64,000 bases of DNA from Solirubrobacter ginsenosidimutans (GTDB lineage: Bacteria; Actinomycetota; Thermoleophilia; Solirubrobacterales; Solirubrobacteraceae). Each line of letters starts with the position of its first letter. Position 1 is the stretch's first letter. Below the pieces are notes generated by a model. It saw only the letters and a list, made by a program, of their open reading frames with translations. It was not told the origin of the DNA and did no database searches. The stretch covers positions 7,445 through 71,444 of the forward strand of contig NZ_JAPDOD010000046.1 in assembly GCF_027587205.1 (NCBI RefSeq), written 5' to 3'. The position numbers and the translations under genes were made by a program. This document shows positions 53,205 through 64,000 of the stretch, one piece after another.

Positions 53205-54404
53205 ATGGCTTTCGATCTCGATCACGCGCTGCGGTACCTCATCGCGGCAGAGGGCTCCGACCTCCATCTGAAGGTCCCCTCCTATCCGCTCATCCGCCTG
53301 CACGGTCACCTCGAGCCGATCGCCGGCACGGAGCGGCTGTTCCCGGAGGACACGCGCAACGCGCTGGAGCAGATGCTGCAGGATCCGGAGAAGGTCGCCG
53401 AGTTCCAGGCCGAGAACGAGGTCGACTTCTCGCACTCCGTCGAGGGCCTCGGCCGCTTCCGCGTCAACGCCTTCCTGCAGCGCGGCTCGATCTCGATCGT
53501 GATGCGCGCCATCCCGGTCACGATCAAGTCCGTCGACGAGCTCGGCCTCCCCGACGCGGTCACCAAGCTCGCCCAGCAGGAGCGCGGGATCATCCTGCTC
53601 ACCGGCACCACGGGCTCCGGCAAGTCGACCACGCTCGCGGCGATGATCGACCACATGAACCGGACGATGCAGAAGCACATCGTCACGATCGAGGACCCGA
53701 TCGAGTTCCTGCACCGCGACCGCAGCTGCATCATCAACCAGCGCGAGGTCGGCCAGGACACGGCGTCCTTCAAGCGCGCGCTGCGGCGCGTGCTGCGCCA
53801 GGACCCCGACGTGATCCTGGTCGGCGAGATGCGCGACGAGGAGACGGTGCACACGGCGCTGAGCGCCGCCGAGACCGGCCACCTCGTGCTCTCGACGCTG
53901 CACACGGTCGACGCGCCCGAGACGGTCAACCGCATCATCGACTTCTTCCCGCCCCATCAGCAGCAGCAGGCCCGCGCGATGATCGCCGGCACGCTGAAGG
54001 GCATCGTCTCCCAGCGCCTGGTCAAGACGGCGGACGGCAACGGCCGCGTCGCCTGCTGCGAGATCATGATCATGACCGGCCGCGTGCACGACATGATCCT
54101 CGACCCCAAGCTCACGGGGCAGCTGCCGGAAGTCGTCGCCGAGGGCGGCTACTACGGCATGCAGACGTTCGACCAGCACCTGCTCAAGCACCTGCACTCG
54201 GGCCGGATCACCTACGAAGAGGCGATGCGCGCCGCGACGTCGCCGCACGACTTCAAGCTGATGGTCGCCGCCAGCGGCCCGATCACCGATCTGTCGACGG
54301 TGACCGAGCCGGAGCCGCAGATCACGGCCGCGCTCACCCCGGCGCCGTCCGCCGCTCCGCCCGCCGTGTCGGCACCGCCGCCGGGCCTGCCTTACGCGGG
54401 TTAA
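53205..54404 (+). CDS. PilT-like type IV pilus retraction ATPase
   Basis: A 399-residue GspE/PilT-type hexameric ATPase: N-terminal PAS-like domain ('GSDLHLKVPSYPLIRLHGHL'), Walker A 'GTTGSGKST' (134-142), Asp box 'VTIEDPIEFLH', Walker B 'DVILVGEMRDEE', His box 'ETGHLVLSTLHT', and the PilT-style C-terminal part 'GMQTFDQHLLKHLHSGRITY', then a 40-residue Pro/Ala tail. PilT pulls back type IV pili at the inner membrane. No other pilus gene is in the window, so a role outside pili is possible. The stop is at the centre of the palindrome GCGGGTTAACCCGC. Confidence 0.9.
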   Translation: MAFDLDHALRYLIAAEGSDLHLKVPSYPLIRLHGHLEPIAGTERLFPEDTRNALEQMLQDPEKVAEFQAENEVDFSHSVEGLGRFRVNAFLQRGSISIVMRAIPVTIKSVDELGLPDAVTKLAQQERGIILLTGTTGSGKSTTLAAMIDHMNRTMQKHIVTIEDPIEFLHRDRSCIINQREVGQDTASFKRALRRVLRQDPDVILVGEMRDEETVHTALSAAETGHLVLSTLHTVDAPETVNRIIDFFPPHQQQQARAMIAGTLKGIVSQRLVKTADGNGRVACCEIMIMTGRVHDMILDPKLTGQLPEVVAEGGYYGMQTFDQHLLKHLHSGRITYEEAMRAATSPHDFKLMVAASGPITDLSTVTEPEPQITAALTPAPSAAPPAVSAPPPGLPYAG

Positions 54405-54409
54405 CCCGC
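54396..54409. terminator. Palindrome centred on the PilT-like gene stop
   Basis: GCGGGTTAACCCGC is a perfect 14-bp palindrome with the TAA stop (54402-54404) at its centre. It is followed by a second stem, GGGGCGC (54420-54426) with GCGCCCC (54441-54447), ending at the AIM24 ATG. Neither has a T-tract. Confidence 0.4.
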
Positions 54410-54447
54410 CTTGACGGTTGGGGCGCGGCTCGCGAGGCTTGCGCCCC

Positions 54448-55161
54448 ATGCAGACCACCCTCGGGCAGTTCAATGAGACGCAATCGACGGACGCGTTCGC
54501 CCTTCAGAACTCGAAGCTCCTGAAAGTCAGTCTCAATCAGGTCACCGTTCAGGCCAAGCTCGGCTCGATGGTCGCCTACCAGGGCGACGTGACCTTCGAG
54601 CACGCTGGTTCGGGCGGCCTCGGCCGGATGCTCAAGAAGGCCGTGACCGGCGAGGGCACGCAGCTGATGAAGGTCACCGGGAGTGGTGAGGTCTTCCTCG
54701 CCGTCCAAGCCCAGGACATCCACCTGATCTACCTCGAGAACGACATGATCACGGTCAACGGGCCGAACCTGCTCGCGTTCGACACGGGGATCGACTGGGA
54801 CATCCGCCGCGTCGAGGGCGCGTCCTCGATGATGGGCGGCGGTCTGTACAACCTGGCCCTGAAGGGCACCGGCTGGGTTGCGATCCTGTCCGACGGCCCG
54901 CCCGTCCTGCTCAACGTCGCCGCGGCGCCGACGTTCGCTGACGCGCAGGCCGCGATCACCTGGTCCTCCGGCGTGTCGACCGGCATCCGCACCGACTTCA
55001 AGATGAAGAACCTGATCGGCCGTGGCTCCGGGGAGACTGTGCAGATGTCCTTCCAGGGTCAGGGCTGGGTGCTCGTGCAGCCGTCCGAGGGCCGGATCAC
55101 CGCCGACGTGACGCAGCAGTCCAGTTCGGGCGGCGGCCTCGGCTCGTTGCTTAACGGCTGA
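54448..55161 (+). CDS. AIM24 family protein
   Basis: A 237-residue member of the AIM24/TIGR00266 family with its repeated beta-roll: 'VTVQAKLGSMVAYQGDVTFE', 'GEVFLAVQAQDIHLIYLEND', 'VNGPNLLAFDTGIDWDIRRV' and 'LKGTGWVAILSDGPPVLLNV'. The family is named from a yeast mitochondrial protein; its role in bacteria is unknown. A Gly/Ser tail follows. ATG 54448 is chosen since the family begins there; a GGGGCGC stem-loop ends directly at this codon and may limit its translation. Confidence 0.88.
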   Translation: MQTTLGQFNETQSTDAFALQNSKLLKVSLNQVTVQAKLGSMVAYQGDVTFEHAGSGGLGRMLKKAVTGEGTQLMKVTGSGEVFLAVQAQDIHLIYLENDMITVNGPNLLAFDTGIDWDIRRVEGASSMMGGGLYNLALKGTGWVAILSDGPPVLLNVAAAPTFADAQAAITWSSGVSTGIRTDFKMKNLIGRGSGETVQMSFQGQGWVLVQPSEGRITADVTQQSSSGGGLGSLLNG

Positions 55162-55163
55162 CA

Positions 55164-55193
55164 CTTCAAAGAGTGAAGCTTTGCGGCTAGACT
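55164..55193 (+). promoter_or_regulatory. HxlR promoter and overlapping operator
   Basis: TTCAAA (55165-55170), 17 bases, TAGACT (55188-55193), then 9 bases to the ATG at 55203. The palindrome CTTCA-aagag-TGAAG (55164-55178) overlaps the -35. HxlR proteins commonly bind such short palindromes at their own promoters, so autoregulation is likely. Confidence 0.5.
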
Positions 55194-55202
55194 GGGTAAT
55201 CG

Positions 55203-55550
55203 ATGCCGGATCCCGATTGCCCAGTCTGTCGTACCGCTGAGATCGTCTGCGGCAAGTGGACGCTGCTGATCGTTCGCGATCTCTCTGAAGGGCGCTCCCG
55301 GTTCTGCGAGCTGGAGCGTTCGCTCGGCGGGATCTCGCCGCGCACGCTCTCGCTGCGCCTGCGCTCGCTCGAAGAAGAGGGCATCGTGCACCGGGCGACG
55401 TTCCCTGAGGTGCCGCCGCGCGTCGAGTACGCGCTGACGGAGAAGGGTCTCGCGCTCGTGCCGATCATCGACTCGATGCGCACGTACGGCGCCGAGTGGC
55501 TCGGCGCGCAGGGCTCGTGCGCCGAAGCGCCCGAACCCGTCGCCGCGTAA
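55203..55550 (+). CDS. HxlR-type winged-helix regulator
   Basis: A 115-residue HxlR protein: 'CPVCRTAEIVCGKWTLLIVR' (helix 1 with Cys6, Cys9 and Cys16), 'FCELERSLGGISPRTLSLRL' (recognition helix) and 'RVEYALTEKGLALVPIIDSM'. The Cys cluster near the N-terminus is the site used by redox- or aldehyde-sensing members. The promoter seems leaderless and carries a palindrome over the -35. The next gene starts 66 bases later on the same strand. Confidence 0.92.
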   Translation: MPDPDCPVCRTAEIVCGKWTLLIVRDLSEGRSRFCELERSLGGISPRTLSLRLRSLEEEGIVHRATFPEVPPRVEYALTEKGLALVPIIDSMRTYGAEWLGAQGSCAEAPEPVAA

Positions 55551-55616
55551 CACACGTTTCGGACGGAAACCTTGCAGCGGGCAGGAGCCCGCGCTCGAGC
55601 GTGGAATCGGCAGCGC

Positions 55617-56849
55617 ATGCACAACCGGGCGCTGCATGATTCGCTCGCGGCCTTCGTGGAGGAGGCTGCCTGGCAGCTGGCCGAGGAGGTGTCGGGGGGC
55701 GCCGAGATCCCGTTCGAGCTCGACGCCACGCCCACCCGCTCGGCGCCGCTGTACTGCTATCGGCCGCTGACCGGGCGCTTCATCGCGCAGCGGATCGGGA
55801 TGCTCGCCCGCCTGCCCTCGTACCCGCCGGCGGCCCAGAGCCTCGCGCAGCTCCCCGACCTGCCCGGCTACCTGCGCCGGCGCGGCCGCCGCGTGCCCGC
55901 CGGCGATGCGCGCGCGCTGCCCGACTGCGCGCTGCAGGCGTTCCTCGGCGCGATCTGGGGCGACGCGACCGACTTCGTCTTCGACGCCGAGCGCTTCCGT
56001 TCCGCCTTCGCCGAGCTCGAGGAGGTCGCCTACAGCGGCTGCGAGCTGTCGGTCGTGCTGACGGCCGTCGAGGGGCTCGTGATCGAGTCCGACGAGGTGC
56101 CGCTCGGCGAAGGGCTCGCGCTCGTGCGCGCGACGACGCTCGCCGACGCGCCCACCGGCCTCGCCGACGACCCGCACGCCACCGTCGCGGTGCTGGCGCT
56201 GGAGAGCACCTCCGGCCAGGGCCGCGCGCTGGAGACCGCCGGGCGCCGGCTGCGGCGCCTGCAGACCGCGCTGCGCCTGTGGGACGACGCCGAGCCCGCG
56301 CTCGGGCCGACCGCGTGGGCGCGGACCGACGGCGGCGGCTGGCTGGCCGTCCCGCTCGCCACCGGCTTGCGCCGCCCCGCGGGCGACTGCCTGCTCGCCG
56401 CCGAGGAGGAGGACCCGCTGCGCGCCTTTTGCGGCCTCGTCTCGCGCCGCACGCCGCGGGCGGGTGAGCTGGCCTGGGCGCTGCGCCGGTTCGAGCTCGG
56501 GTGCGAGCGCCCCAGCGCCGTCGAGGCGCTGACCGACTGGCTGCTCGCGGCCAAGGCGCTGTTCGCGGACGTCGACCGCTCCGGCTACGACGGCGTGGCC
56601 GAACGGGTCGCCGCGATCTGCGCCGAGCCGGCCGACCGCGCCCACCTCGAGGCCCGCGTCCGCGAGGCGATCTCGCTCGAGCGCTCGGCGATGGCCGGGT
56701 TCGTGCGCGCCGCCGACGAGGTCGACGCGCTCGTCTGCGAGCTCGGCGCCAGCCTGCGCGCGGTGCTGCGCGACGTGCTCTGCGGCCATCTCGACCCCGC
56801 GCTGCGGCGCGTCGCCGACGACCTGCGCGAGTCACTGGAACAGGTGTGA
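55617..56849 (+). CDS. Conserved protein of unknown function
   Basis: A 410-residue soluble, mostly helical protein with no recognised family. It is Ala/Leu/Arg-rich with acidic patches ('CELSVVLTAVEGLVIESDEV', 'LRAFCGLVSRRTPRAGELAW') and seven or more cysteines. No membrane helix or signal peptide is visible. ATG 55617 is used; a TTG at 55572 would add 15 basic residues. The 3' end overlaps the convergent ArsA gene by 18 bases. Codon use and GC are like the neighbours, so it is probably a real gene. Confidence 0.65.
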   Translation: MHNRALHDSLAAFVEEAAWQLAEEVSGGAEIPFELDATPTRSAPLYCYRPLTGRFIAQRIGMLARLPSYPPAAQSLAQLPDLPGYLRRRGRRVPAGDARALPDCALQAFLGAIWGDATDFVFDAERFRSAFAELEEVAYSGCELSVVLTAVEGLVIESDEVPLGEGLALVRATTLADAPTGLADDPHATVAVLALESTSGQGRALETAGRRLRRLQTALRLWDDAEPALGPTAWARTDGGGWLAVPLATGLRRPAGDCLLAAEEEDPLRAFCGLVSRRTPRAGELAWALRRFELGCERPSAVEALTDWLLAAKALFADVDRSGYDGVAERVAAICAEPADRAHLEARVREAISLERSAMAGFVRAADEVDALVCELGASLRAVLRDVLCGHLDPALRRVADDLRESLEQV

Positions 56850-57902
56850 GCGCACGAGGGCGAGGCCGTCCAGGTCGTGGACGTCGTCCTCGAGCTCGGG
56901 GACGAGGATCGTCGGCGGGTCGCCGAGCTCGTCGCGCAGGCGCTGGACGTTCGCGGCGTCGCGGGCGGCCAGCGCGGCCAGCTCTCGCGTCGCGACGCTG
57001 ACCCGCTCGGCCAGCGCGGGCCCGAGCTCGGTCGCCACGGCGGTGCCGAGCGCGTCGTCGGGCGGTTGATGCACGCGGTTGACGACGAGGCCGCCGAACG
57101 GCATCGACGCCTCGCGCAGCTTGCGGTGGAAGAAGATCGCCTCCTCGACCGGGTCGTGGCGCGGCGCGGTCACGATCAGGAAGGTCGTCGCGGGGTCCTC
57201 GAGCAGCGCGCCGACGCGCTTGGCGCGCTCGGTGAAGCCGTCGATCATCCCGCCCAGCGAGCGGAAGAACACCGAGAGATCGCGCAGCAGGTCGACGCCC
57301 GTGACGCGCTGCAGGATGCCGAAGACGACACCGGTGCCGCGGCCGAGGATCCGCCCCGAGATGCCCGCGGGGCGCATGAAGACGCGGATCGCGCGGCCCT
57401 GGAAGAAGCCGGTCAGGCGGCCGGGCGCGTCGAGGAAGTCCAGCGCGTTGCGTGACGGCGGCGTGTCCAGGACGAGCACGTCGTAGTCGCCGTCGCGGTC
57501 GAGCTCATAGAGCTTGGCGATCGCGGTGAACTCCTGCGAGCCGGCGACGGCGCTCGAGAGCTGCTGGTAGATCCGGTTGGCGAGGACCTCGTCGCGGGTC
57601 TTCTCGTCCGGCGCGAGGTGCTCGATCAGCTGGTCGAAGGTGCGCTTGGCGTCCAGCATCATCGCCCACAGCTCGCCGGGGGCGTCCAACTCGACCCGGC
57701 GCGGCTCGTTGTCGAGCTCCTGCAGGCCGAGCGCGTTGGCCAGCCGGCGCGCGGGGTCGATCGTCACCACGGCGACCTTCAAGCCCTGCTCTGCGAGCCC
57801 GAGCCCGACGGCGGCCGCGGTCGTCGTCTTCCCGACCCCGCCGGAGCCTGCGCAGATGACCATGCGACGACCTTCGAGCAGCGGCCCGACGTTCGTCAGC
57901 AT
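56832..57902 (-). CDS. ArsA/Get3-type ATPase
   Basis: A 356-residue deviant-Walker ATPase: 'ICAGSGGVGKTTTAAAVGLG' with the intradimer Lys and P-loop Lys, 'VVTIDPARRLANALGL', 'DVLVLDTPPSRNALDFL' (switch II). Only one ATPase half is present, so it acts as a dimer. Actinobacterial members are usually unrelated to arsenic and occur as pairs; a second copy is not visible here. ATG 57902 is chosen; the frame is open upstream into the regulator gene. It follows the NarL-type regulator by 19 bases. Confidence 0.88.
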   Translation of the reverse strand: MLTNVGPLLEGRRMVICAGSGGVGKTTTAAAVGLGLAEQGLKVAVVTIDPARRLANALGLQELDNEPRRVELDAPGELWAMMLDAKRTFDQLIEHLAPDEKTRDEVLANRIYQQLSSAVAGSQEFTAIAKLYELDRDGDYDVLVLDTPPSRNALDFLDAPGRLTGFFQGRAIRVFMRPAGISGRILGRGTGVVFGILQRVTGVDLLRDLSVFFRSLGGMIDGFTERAKRVGALLEDPATTFLIVTAPRHDPVEEAIFFHRKLREASMPFGGLVVNRVHQPPDDALGTAVATELGPALAERVSVATRELAALAARDAANVQRLRDELGDPPTILVPELEDDVHDLDGLALVRSHLFQ

Positions 57903-57921
57903 GCGAACAAACAGAGGAGCG

Positions 57922-58545
57922 TCAGATGAGACCTTCGCGGACCGCGAACGCGACAGCTTGCGAACGGCTCCGCGCATTGAGCTTGGTGACGACGTCGTGC
58001 AAGACGTTCTTCACGGTGCGCTCCGAGTATGAGAGCTCCAGCGCGACCTCGCGGGTCGGGTGGCCCGCGGCGATCAGCGAGAGCACCTGCTGCTCGCGGT
58101 CGGTCAGGCGCGCCGGGGCGGGCTTGACCTCGGCGCTCTCGGGCAGCTTGGCCAGCAGATGCTCGAGCAGGCCGGCGCCCACCACGCTCGTGCCGTCGGC
58201 CGCCGCACGGACCGCCGAGGACAGCGTCTCGGGCGTCAGCTCGTCCTTGCGCAGGTAGCCGACGGCGCCTGCCTGAAGCGCGGAAAGCGCTGCATCCTGG
58301 CCCGCGTCGGACGCGCACACGATCACGCGGGCGCCGACGGTCTCACGCACGCCGGTCACGAAATCCGCCCCGCCGGGGAGCGACGGGTCGACCAGGACGA
58401 GATCGGCCTCGAAGAGCGCGGGGTGCTCCCACGCGTCGCGCACCCGCTCCGCATCGGCAACCGACTCGACCTCATCGAGGAGGTCGAGACAGGCCACCAG
58501 TCCTCGGCGGTAGATCGTGTGGGTGTCGAGGACGAAGAGCTTCAC
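57922..58545 (-). CDS. NarL/LuxR-type response regulator
   Basis: A 207-residue regulator: receiver domain (2-118; phosphoacceptor Asp in 'LVLVDPSLPGG', Lys in 'VGYLRKDELTPE') and a LuxR helix-turn-helix (about 142-205; 'LTDREQQVLSLIAAGHPTRE', 'VALELSYSERTVKNVLHDVV'). The receiver has lost the double acidic pair near its start ('LFVLDTHTIYR' has one Asp and no second), so it may be an atypical, phosphorylation-independent receiver. It starts at GTG 58545 and diverges from the Ser/Thr kinase gene. Confidence 0.9.
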   Translation of the reverse strand: MKLFVLDTHTIYRRGLVACLDLLDEVESVADAERVRDAWEHPALFEADLVLVDPSLPGGADFVTGVRETVGARVIVCASDAGQDAALSALQAGAVGYLRKDELTPETLSSAVRAAADGTSVVGAGLLEHLLAKLPESAEVKPAPARLTDREQQVLSLIAAGHPTREVALELSYSERTVKNVLHDVVTKLNARSRSQAVAFAVREGLI

Positions 58546-58628
58546 CCTTAAGAGTGGTTGTCGGTTCGGAGAACCATGGCGATACTACGCGGAGCCTCCG
58601 AGCTCAGCAACAACCAGGGAACGCAGGG

Positions 58629-61508
<2,880 letters not shown>

Positions 61509-61522
61509 GAGACTCGAAGTGA

Positions 61523-61545
61523 CGCGGCGCCCATCGGGCGCCGCG
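61523..61545 (+). terminator. Hairpin after the Ser/Thr kinase gene
   Basis: CGCGGCGCCC (61523-61532), loop atc, GGGCGCCGCG (61536-61545), followed by tgttgtag. Perfect 10-bp stem 14 bases after the stop; tail only weakly T-rich. Confidence 0.6.
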
Positions 61546-61556
61546 TGTTGTAGGGA

Positions 61557-62058
61557 CGAAAGTCAACTGCGCCGGGTGGGGGAGGGGGAGTGGCGAGCCA
61601 CCCGTCCCGGGCTGCCGTGGGTCCGGCTCGCGGCGCGGCTCTGTTGGCTCGAAGTGCCGTGCTGGGATACCGACAGTTACGGGCGTGGGCTGGCCAGTGT
61701 CTCCCGCACTCGCGCTGTCCCGGTCGCCGTGGTCGACCGCGCGCGTTTGAGGGGTCCGCTCGCGGGTTTCGATCAGGTTCGCACTGTTCGATGTGGCGCG
61801 TTGGTGGGGGTGCGTCCGGAATGTTGCCTGTGGGGAAACATTCCGGACGCACCCCCTTCGCGCATGACTTCGTTGCTCGCCGAAACCGATCACCGGAAGG
61901 CCCGGCGCGGACGGGGGTGTCAGCACCACGCCCGTAACTGTCGGTATCCCAGCACGGCGCTTCGACCCCAACAGAGCCGCGCACCGAGCGGACCCACGGC
62001 AGCCCGGGACGGGTGGCACTGCCACTCCCCCTCCCCCACCCGGCGCAGTTGACTTTCG
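61557..62058. repeat. 502-bp near-palindrome containing R2 copy 2
   Basis: Outer arms 61557-61688 and 61926-62058 are inverted repeats of about 130 bases at roughly 90% identity, beginning CGAAAGTCAACTGCGCCGGG. Their inner ends are the R2 terminal repeats GGGATACCGACAGTTACGGG (61664 on) and its complement (ending 61950). The 287-bp R2 core (61664-61950) includes the 19-bp hairpin with GGGGTGCGTCCGGAATGTT at 61807-61825 and its complement from 61837. Confidence 0.85.
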
Positions 62059-62063
62059 GGCCT

Positions 62064-64000
62064 CTAAGACGACAAGAGCTTCCGCGCCTCGCCGAGGCGC
62101 AGCTGGTAGCGCCCGCGGTACTGCGCGGCGGGCCGTTCGACGTTGGCGATCCACTCGCCGAACTTCGCCGGGTCCTTGCCGAAGTTGGCGTCGCCGCCGG
62201 CGATCGCCTTGCGCTTGACCTCGAGCGCCTGGTCGATGAACCACTTCGCCTGCAGCTCGGGCTTCTCCGGGTAGCCGGCGTAGGCGCCCTGGTTCCAGAT
62301 CCCGACCCGCATCTGGAAGAACCCGACGGAGTCCGCGTCGCCGAAGTTGAGGTTCTTGACGCCGGATTCCACCAATGAGGCCATCACGGGAAGCTCGGGC
62401 GGGAGGCCGGCCGCGTCGGCCTGCTTGGCCAGCCACTTGGCGAGCTCGGCCTGCGAGGCGTTGTCGCCCGGATAGCCGGTCGCGGCGTTCGTGAGGTCGA
62501 TCGACGCCGCCGCGACGCCGTCGCCCGGAGCGGCGGCGGCCGGGGCGGCCTCGGGCGGCGGCACCGGTGCAGGAGCGGCGGCCGCGGGGTCCGGGACCGG
62601 CGCGGGCGCGGGGGCCTCGACCGGCGGCGGCACGGCGGCCGCGGCGGCGGGCGGCTCCGCGCCGGGACGCTTGACCTGTGACGGGTCGACGGCCTTCAGG
62701 AACATCATCGAGGCGCGCTTCTCCCGCTCCTTGGGGGCCTCGACGGCTTTCACGGCCTGGAAGAGCTGGGACTCGTTGCGGCGCACCTCGGCCGCGTCGC
62801 GGGCCACGGCGGCCTGCGCCTTGGCGACCTCCGTGGGGTCGATCGCGGAAGCGGCGGCGGCCGGGGCCGCGGGTGCGGCGGCAGCCGCTGCCGCCGGATC
62901 GACGGAGGCCGCGGAAGCGACCGCGGGCGCTGCTGCGGGTGCGGCCGACGGCACCCCGGCGACGCCGGCGCCCTGATCGAAGCGCCGTCCGCCCGCGAAC
63001 TGCGACGCGTAGTAGGGCTCGTCGAGACTCGAGACCTTGACGACGTCGCCCGTGTGGGGCGCGTGCAGGAACTTGTCGCCGCCCAGGTACATGCCGACGT
63101 GGTGCACGTCGCCGGCGTTGGCGAAGAACACGAGGTCCCCGGGCTTCAGGGCGGCCTTGTCGGCGATCTCGACGCCGTTGGCGGCGGCGATCTGCGTGTA
63201 GGTGACGCGCGGGATCTGGACGCCCGACTGCGCGTATGCCCACTGCATCAGGCCGGAGCAGTCGAAGCCGGTCTGCGGCGTCGACCCGCCCCACTTGTAG
63301 TCGGTGCCGATGTACTTCGAGGCTTCCTCGATGGCGGCAAGGGCTTTCGGCCCGGGCGCGTTGCCGGCGGCGATCGCCTGCTCGACGGGGGCGAGGATCT
63401 CGGCCGGCAGCTTCGCGTCGCCCAGCGAGGCGGCGCTCGCCGCTGCCGCGGCAGGGTCGACCGGAACGGCGGCGGCGGCCGCGGCCACGGGTGCCGCCGC
63501 CGGCTGCGAGGGCGCTGAGCCGAGCAGGTTGTTGGCCTCGTCGAGCTTGAGCTGGTAGCGGCCGCGATACTGCTCGGCGGGCCGCTCGACGTCGGCGATC
63601 CAGTCGCCGAACTGGTTCGGATCGGTGATCGACTTGCCCGCGACGAGCCGCTGCCGCTTTACCGCCTCGGCCTGGTCGAGGAACCACTTGACCTGCAGCT
63701 GCGGGTCCTTCGGGTAGCCGGCGTAGGCGCCCTGGTTCCAGATCCCGACGCGCATCTGGAAGAAGCCGACGGAGTCCGCGTCGCCGCCTTGGATGTTCGT
63801 CATGCCGGACTCGACGAGCGAGGCCATCAGCGGCAGTTGCGGCGGCAGGCCGCGCTTCTGCGCCTGGCCGGCCATCCAGGCGGCGATCTGCTCGCGCGGC
63901 GCGCTGTCGCCCGGGTAGGCGTCGGGAGCCGCGGCGGCGACGGCGGCAGCGGCCGCGGGGTCGAGCGCCGCGGCCTGCGCCGCCGGCGCGCCGGCGGCGG
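62064..64000 (-). CDS. NlpC/P60 hydrolase with duplicated lysozyme-like modules, 5' end cut by the window
   Basis: At least 645 residues, running off the window on the minus strand. Visible order from the N-terminal side: an Ala-rich linker, module A (from 'AYPGDSAPREQIAAWMAGQA' through 'LVESGMTNIQGGDADSVGFF' to 'YRGRYQLKL'), an NlpC/P60 domain with Cys in 'FDCSGLMQWA' and His in 'DVHHVGMYLG', a charged helical stretch, an Ala/Pro linker, and module B ('GYPGDNASQAELAKWLAKQA' to 'YRGRYQLRL'). A and B are copies of one another and have the Glu of 'MASLVESG' in the place of a lytic transglycosylase acid. It probably cuts both glycan and peptide of the cell wall. Confidence 0.87.
   Translation of the reverse strand, partial: AAGAPAAQAAALDPAAAAAVAAAAPDAYPGDSAPREQIAAWMAGQAQKRGLPPQLPLMASLVESGMTNIQGGDADSVGFFQMRVGIWNQGAYAGYPKDPQLQVKWFLDQAEAVKRQRLVAGKSITDPNQFGDWIADVERPAEQYRGRYQLKLDEANNLLGSAPSQPAAAPVAAAAAAVPVDPAAAAASAASLGDAKLPAEILAPVEQAIAAGNAPGPKALAAIEEASKYIGTDYKWGGSTPQTGFDCSGLMQWAYAQSGVQIPRVTYTQIAAANGVEIADKAALKPGDLVFFANAGDVHHVGMYLGGDKFLHAPHTGDVVKVSSLDEPYYASQFAGGRRFDQGAGVAGVPSAAPAAAPAVASAASVDPAAAAAAAPAAPAAAASAIDPTEVAKAQAAVARDAAEVRRNESQLFQAVKAVEAPKEREKRASMMFLKAVDPSQVKRPGAEPPAAAAAVPPPVEAPAPAPVPDPAAAAPAPVPPPEAAPAAAAPGDGVAAASIDLTNAATGYPGDNASQAELAKWLAKQADAAGLPPELPVMASLVESGVKNLNFGDADSVGFFQMRVGIWNQGAYAGYPEKPELQAKWFIDQALEVKRKAIAGGDANFGKDPAKFGEWIANVERPAAQYRGRYQLRLGEARKLLSS

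Larger units (their letters stand above)
61509..62063. other. Gene-free stretch of 555 bases
   Basis: Holds the kinase terminator (61523-61545) and the 502-bp near-palindrome (61557-62058). No coding frame is supported; open frames across it mirror each other because of the inverted repeat. Confidence 0.8.

Overview
The window is high-GC DNA with almost no spare sequence: genes abut or overlap by 4 bases, GTG and TTG starts are common, and several genes appear to be leaderless. Protein types point to an actinobacterium of the class Thermoleophilia (order Solirubrobacterales). Examples are the short secreted protein opening with a 'MRRPSxAMLVALLALFVALGG'-type leader, the DUF6458 mini membrane protein, a DICT-domain MerR regulator, and secreted sugar dehydrogenases with RTX, PKD or LamG relatives. 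This assignment is inference from protein style; no rRNA or tRNA gene was seen in the window.

Layout. 1-1.3 kb: end of an ABC permease, then a gene-free stretch with two repeat families (R1, R2) and a strong hairpin. 1.3-11.6 kb: GT2 glycosyltransferase; response regulator, histidine kinase and P450 in one overlapping unit; a zinc-knuckle protein resembling a DNA-base-hypermodification family; two GT-C membrane glycosyltransferases; a second, oppositely oriented kinase/regulator pair. 11.6-20.7 kb: UGM-like flavoprotein, DUF2252, secreted sugar dehydrogenase plus rhodanese, aldonolactone-oxidase-like flavoprotein, cupin, D-threonine-aldolase-like PLP enzyme, and a c-di-AMP riboswitch driving an NlpC/P60 cell-wall enzyme. 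20.7-27 kb: acyl-CoA dehydrogenase, zincin, a wrecked DAHP synthase, an EamA exporter divergent from an ArsR regulator, a UbiB-like kinase and a His-rich PadR regulator. 27-30.5 kb: pseudouridine breakdown (psuG plus PfkB kinase) followed by LMW phosphatase and fructosamine-kinase homologues, a plausible make-and-repair set for ribose 5-phosphate and protein glycation. 30.5-34.1 kb: two secreted proteins.

34.1-37.8 kb is the most unusual locus. A 130-residue helical protein is divergent from a STAND/NACHT NTPase. The C-terminal tail of the small protein and the N-terminal linker of the NTPase share a 27-residue motif of the amyloid-signalling style, so the pair looks like a bacterial NLR-type receptor and effector. 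The NTPase frame is broken by a 1-base shift.

37.8-64 kb: ABC exporter and Lon protease (Lon behind a start-occluding hairpin), SDR, RTX protein, RibD-like reductase and tag, glpX and an esterase, MerR-DICT regulator, primary sigma factor rpoD, MarR and HxlR regulators with visible operators, a PilT-like ATPase, AIM24, an ArsA ATPase, a NarL-type regulator, a membrane Ser/Thr kinase, a 502-bp near-palindrome carrying the second R2 copy, and a truncated NlpC/P60 protein with duplicated lysozyme-like modules.
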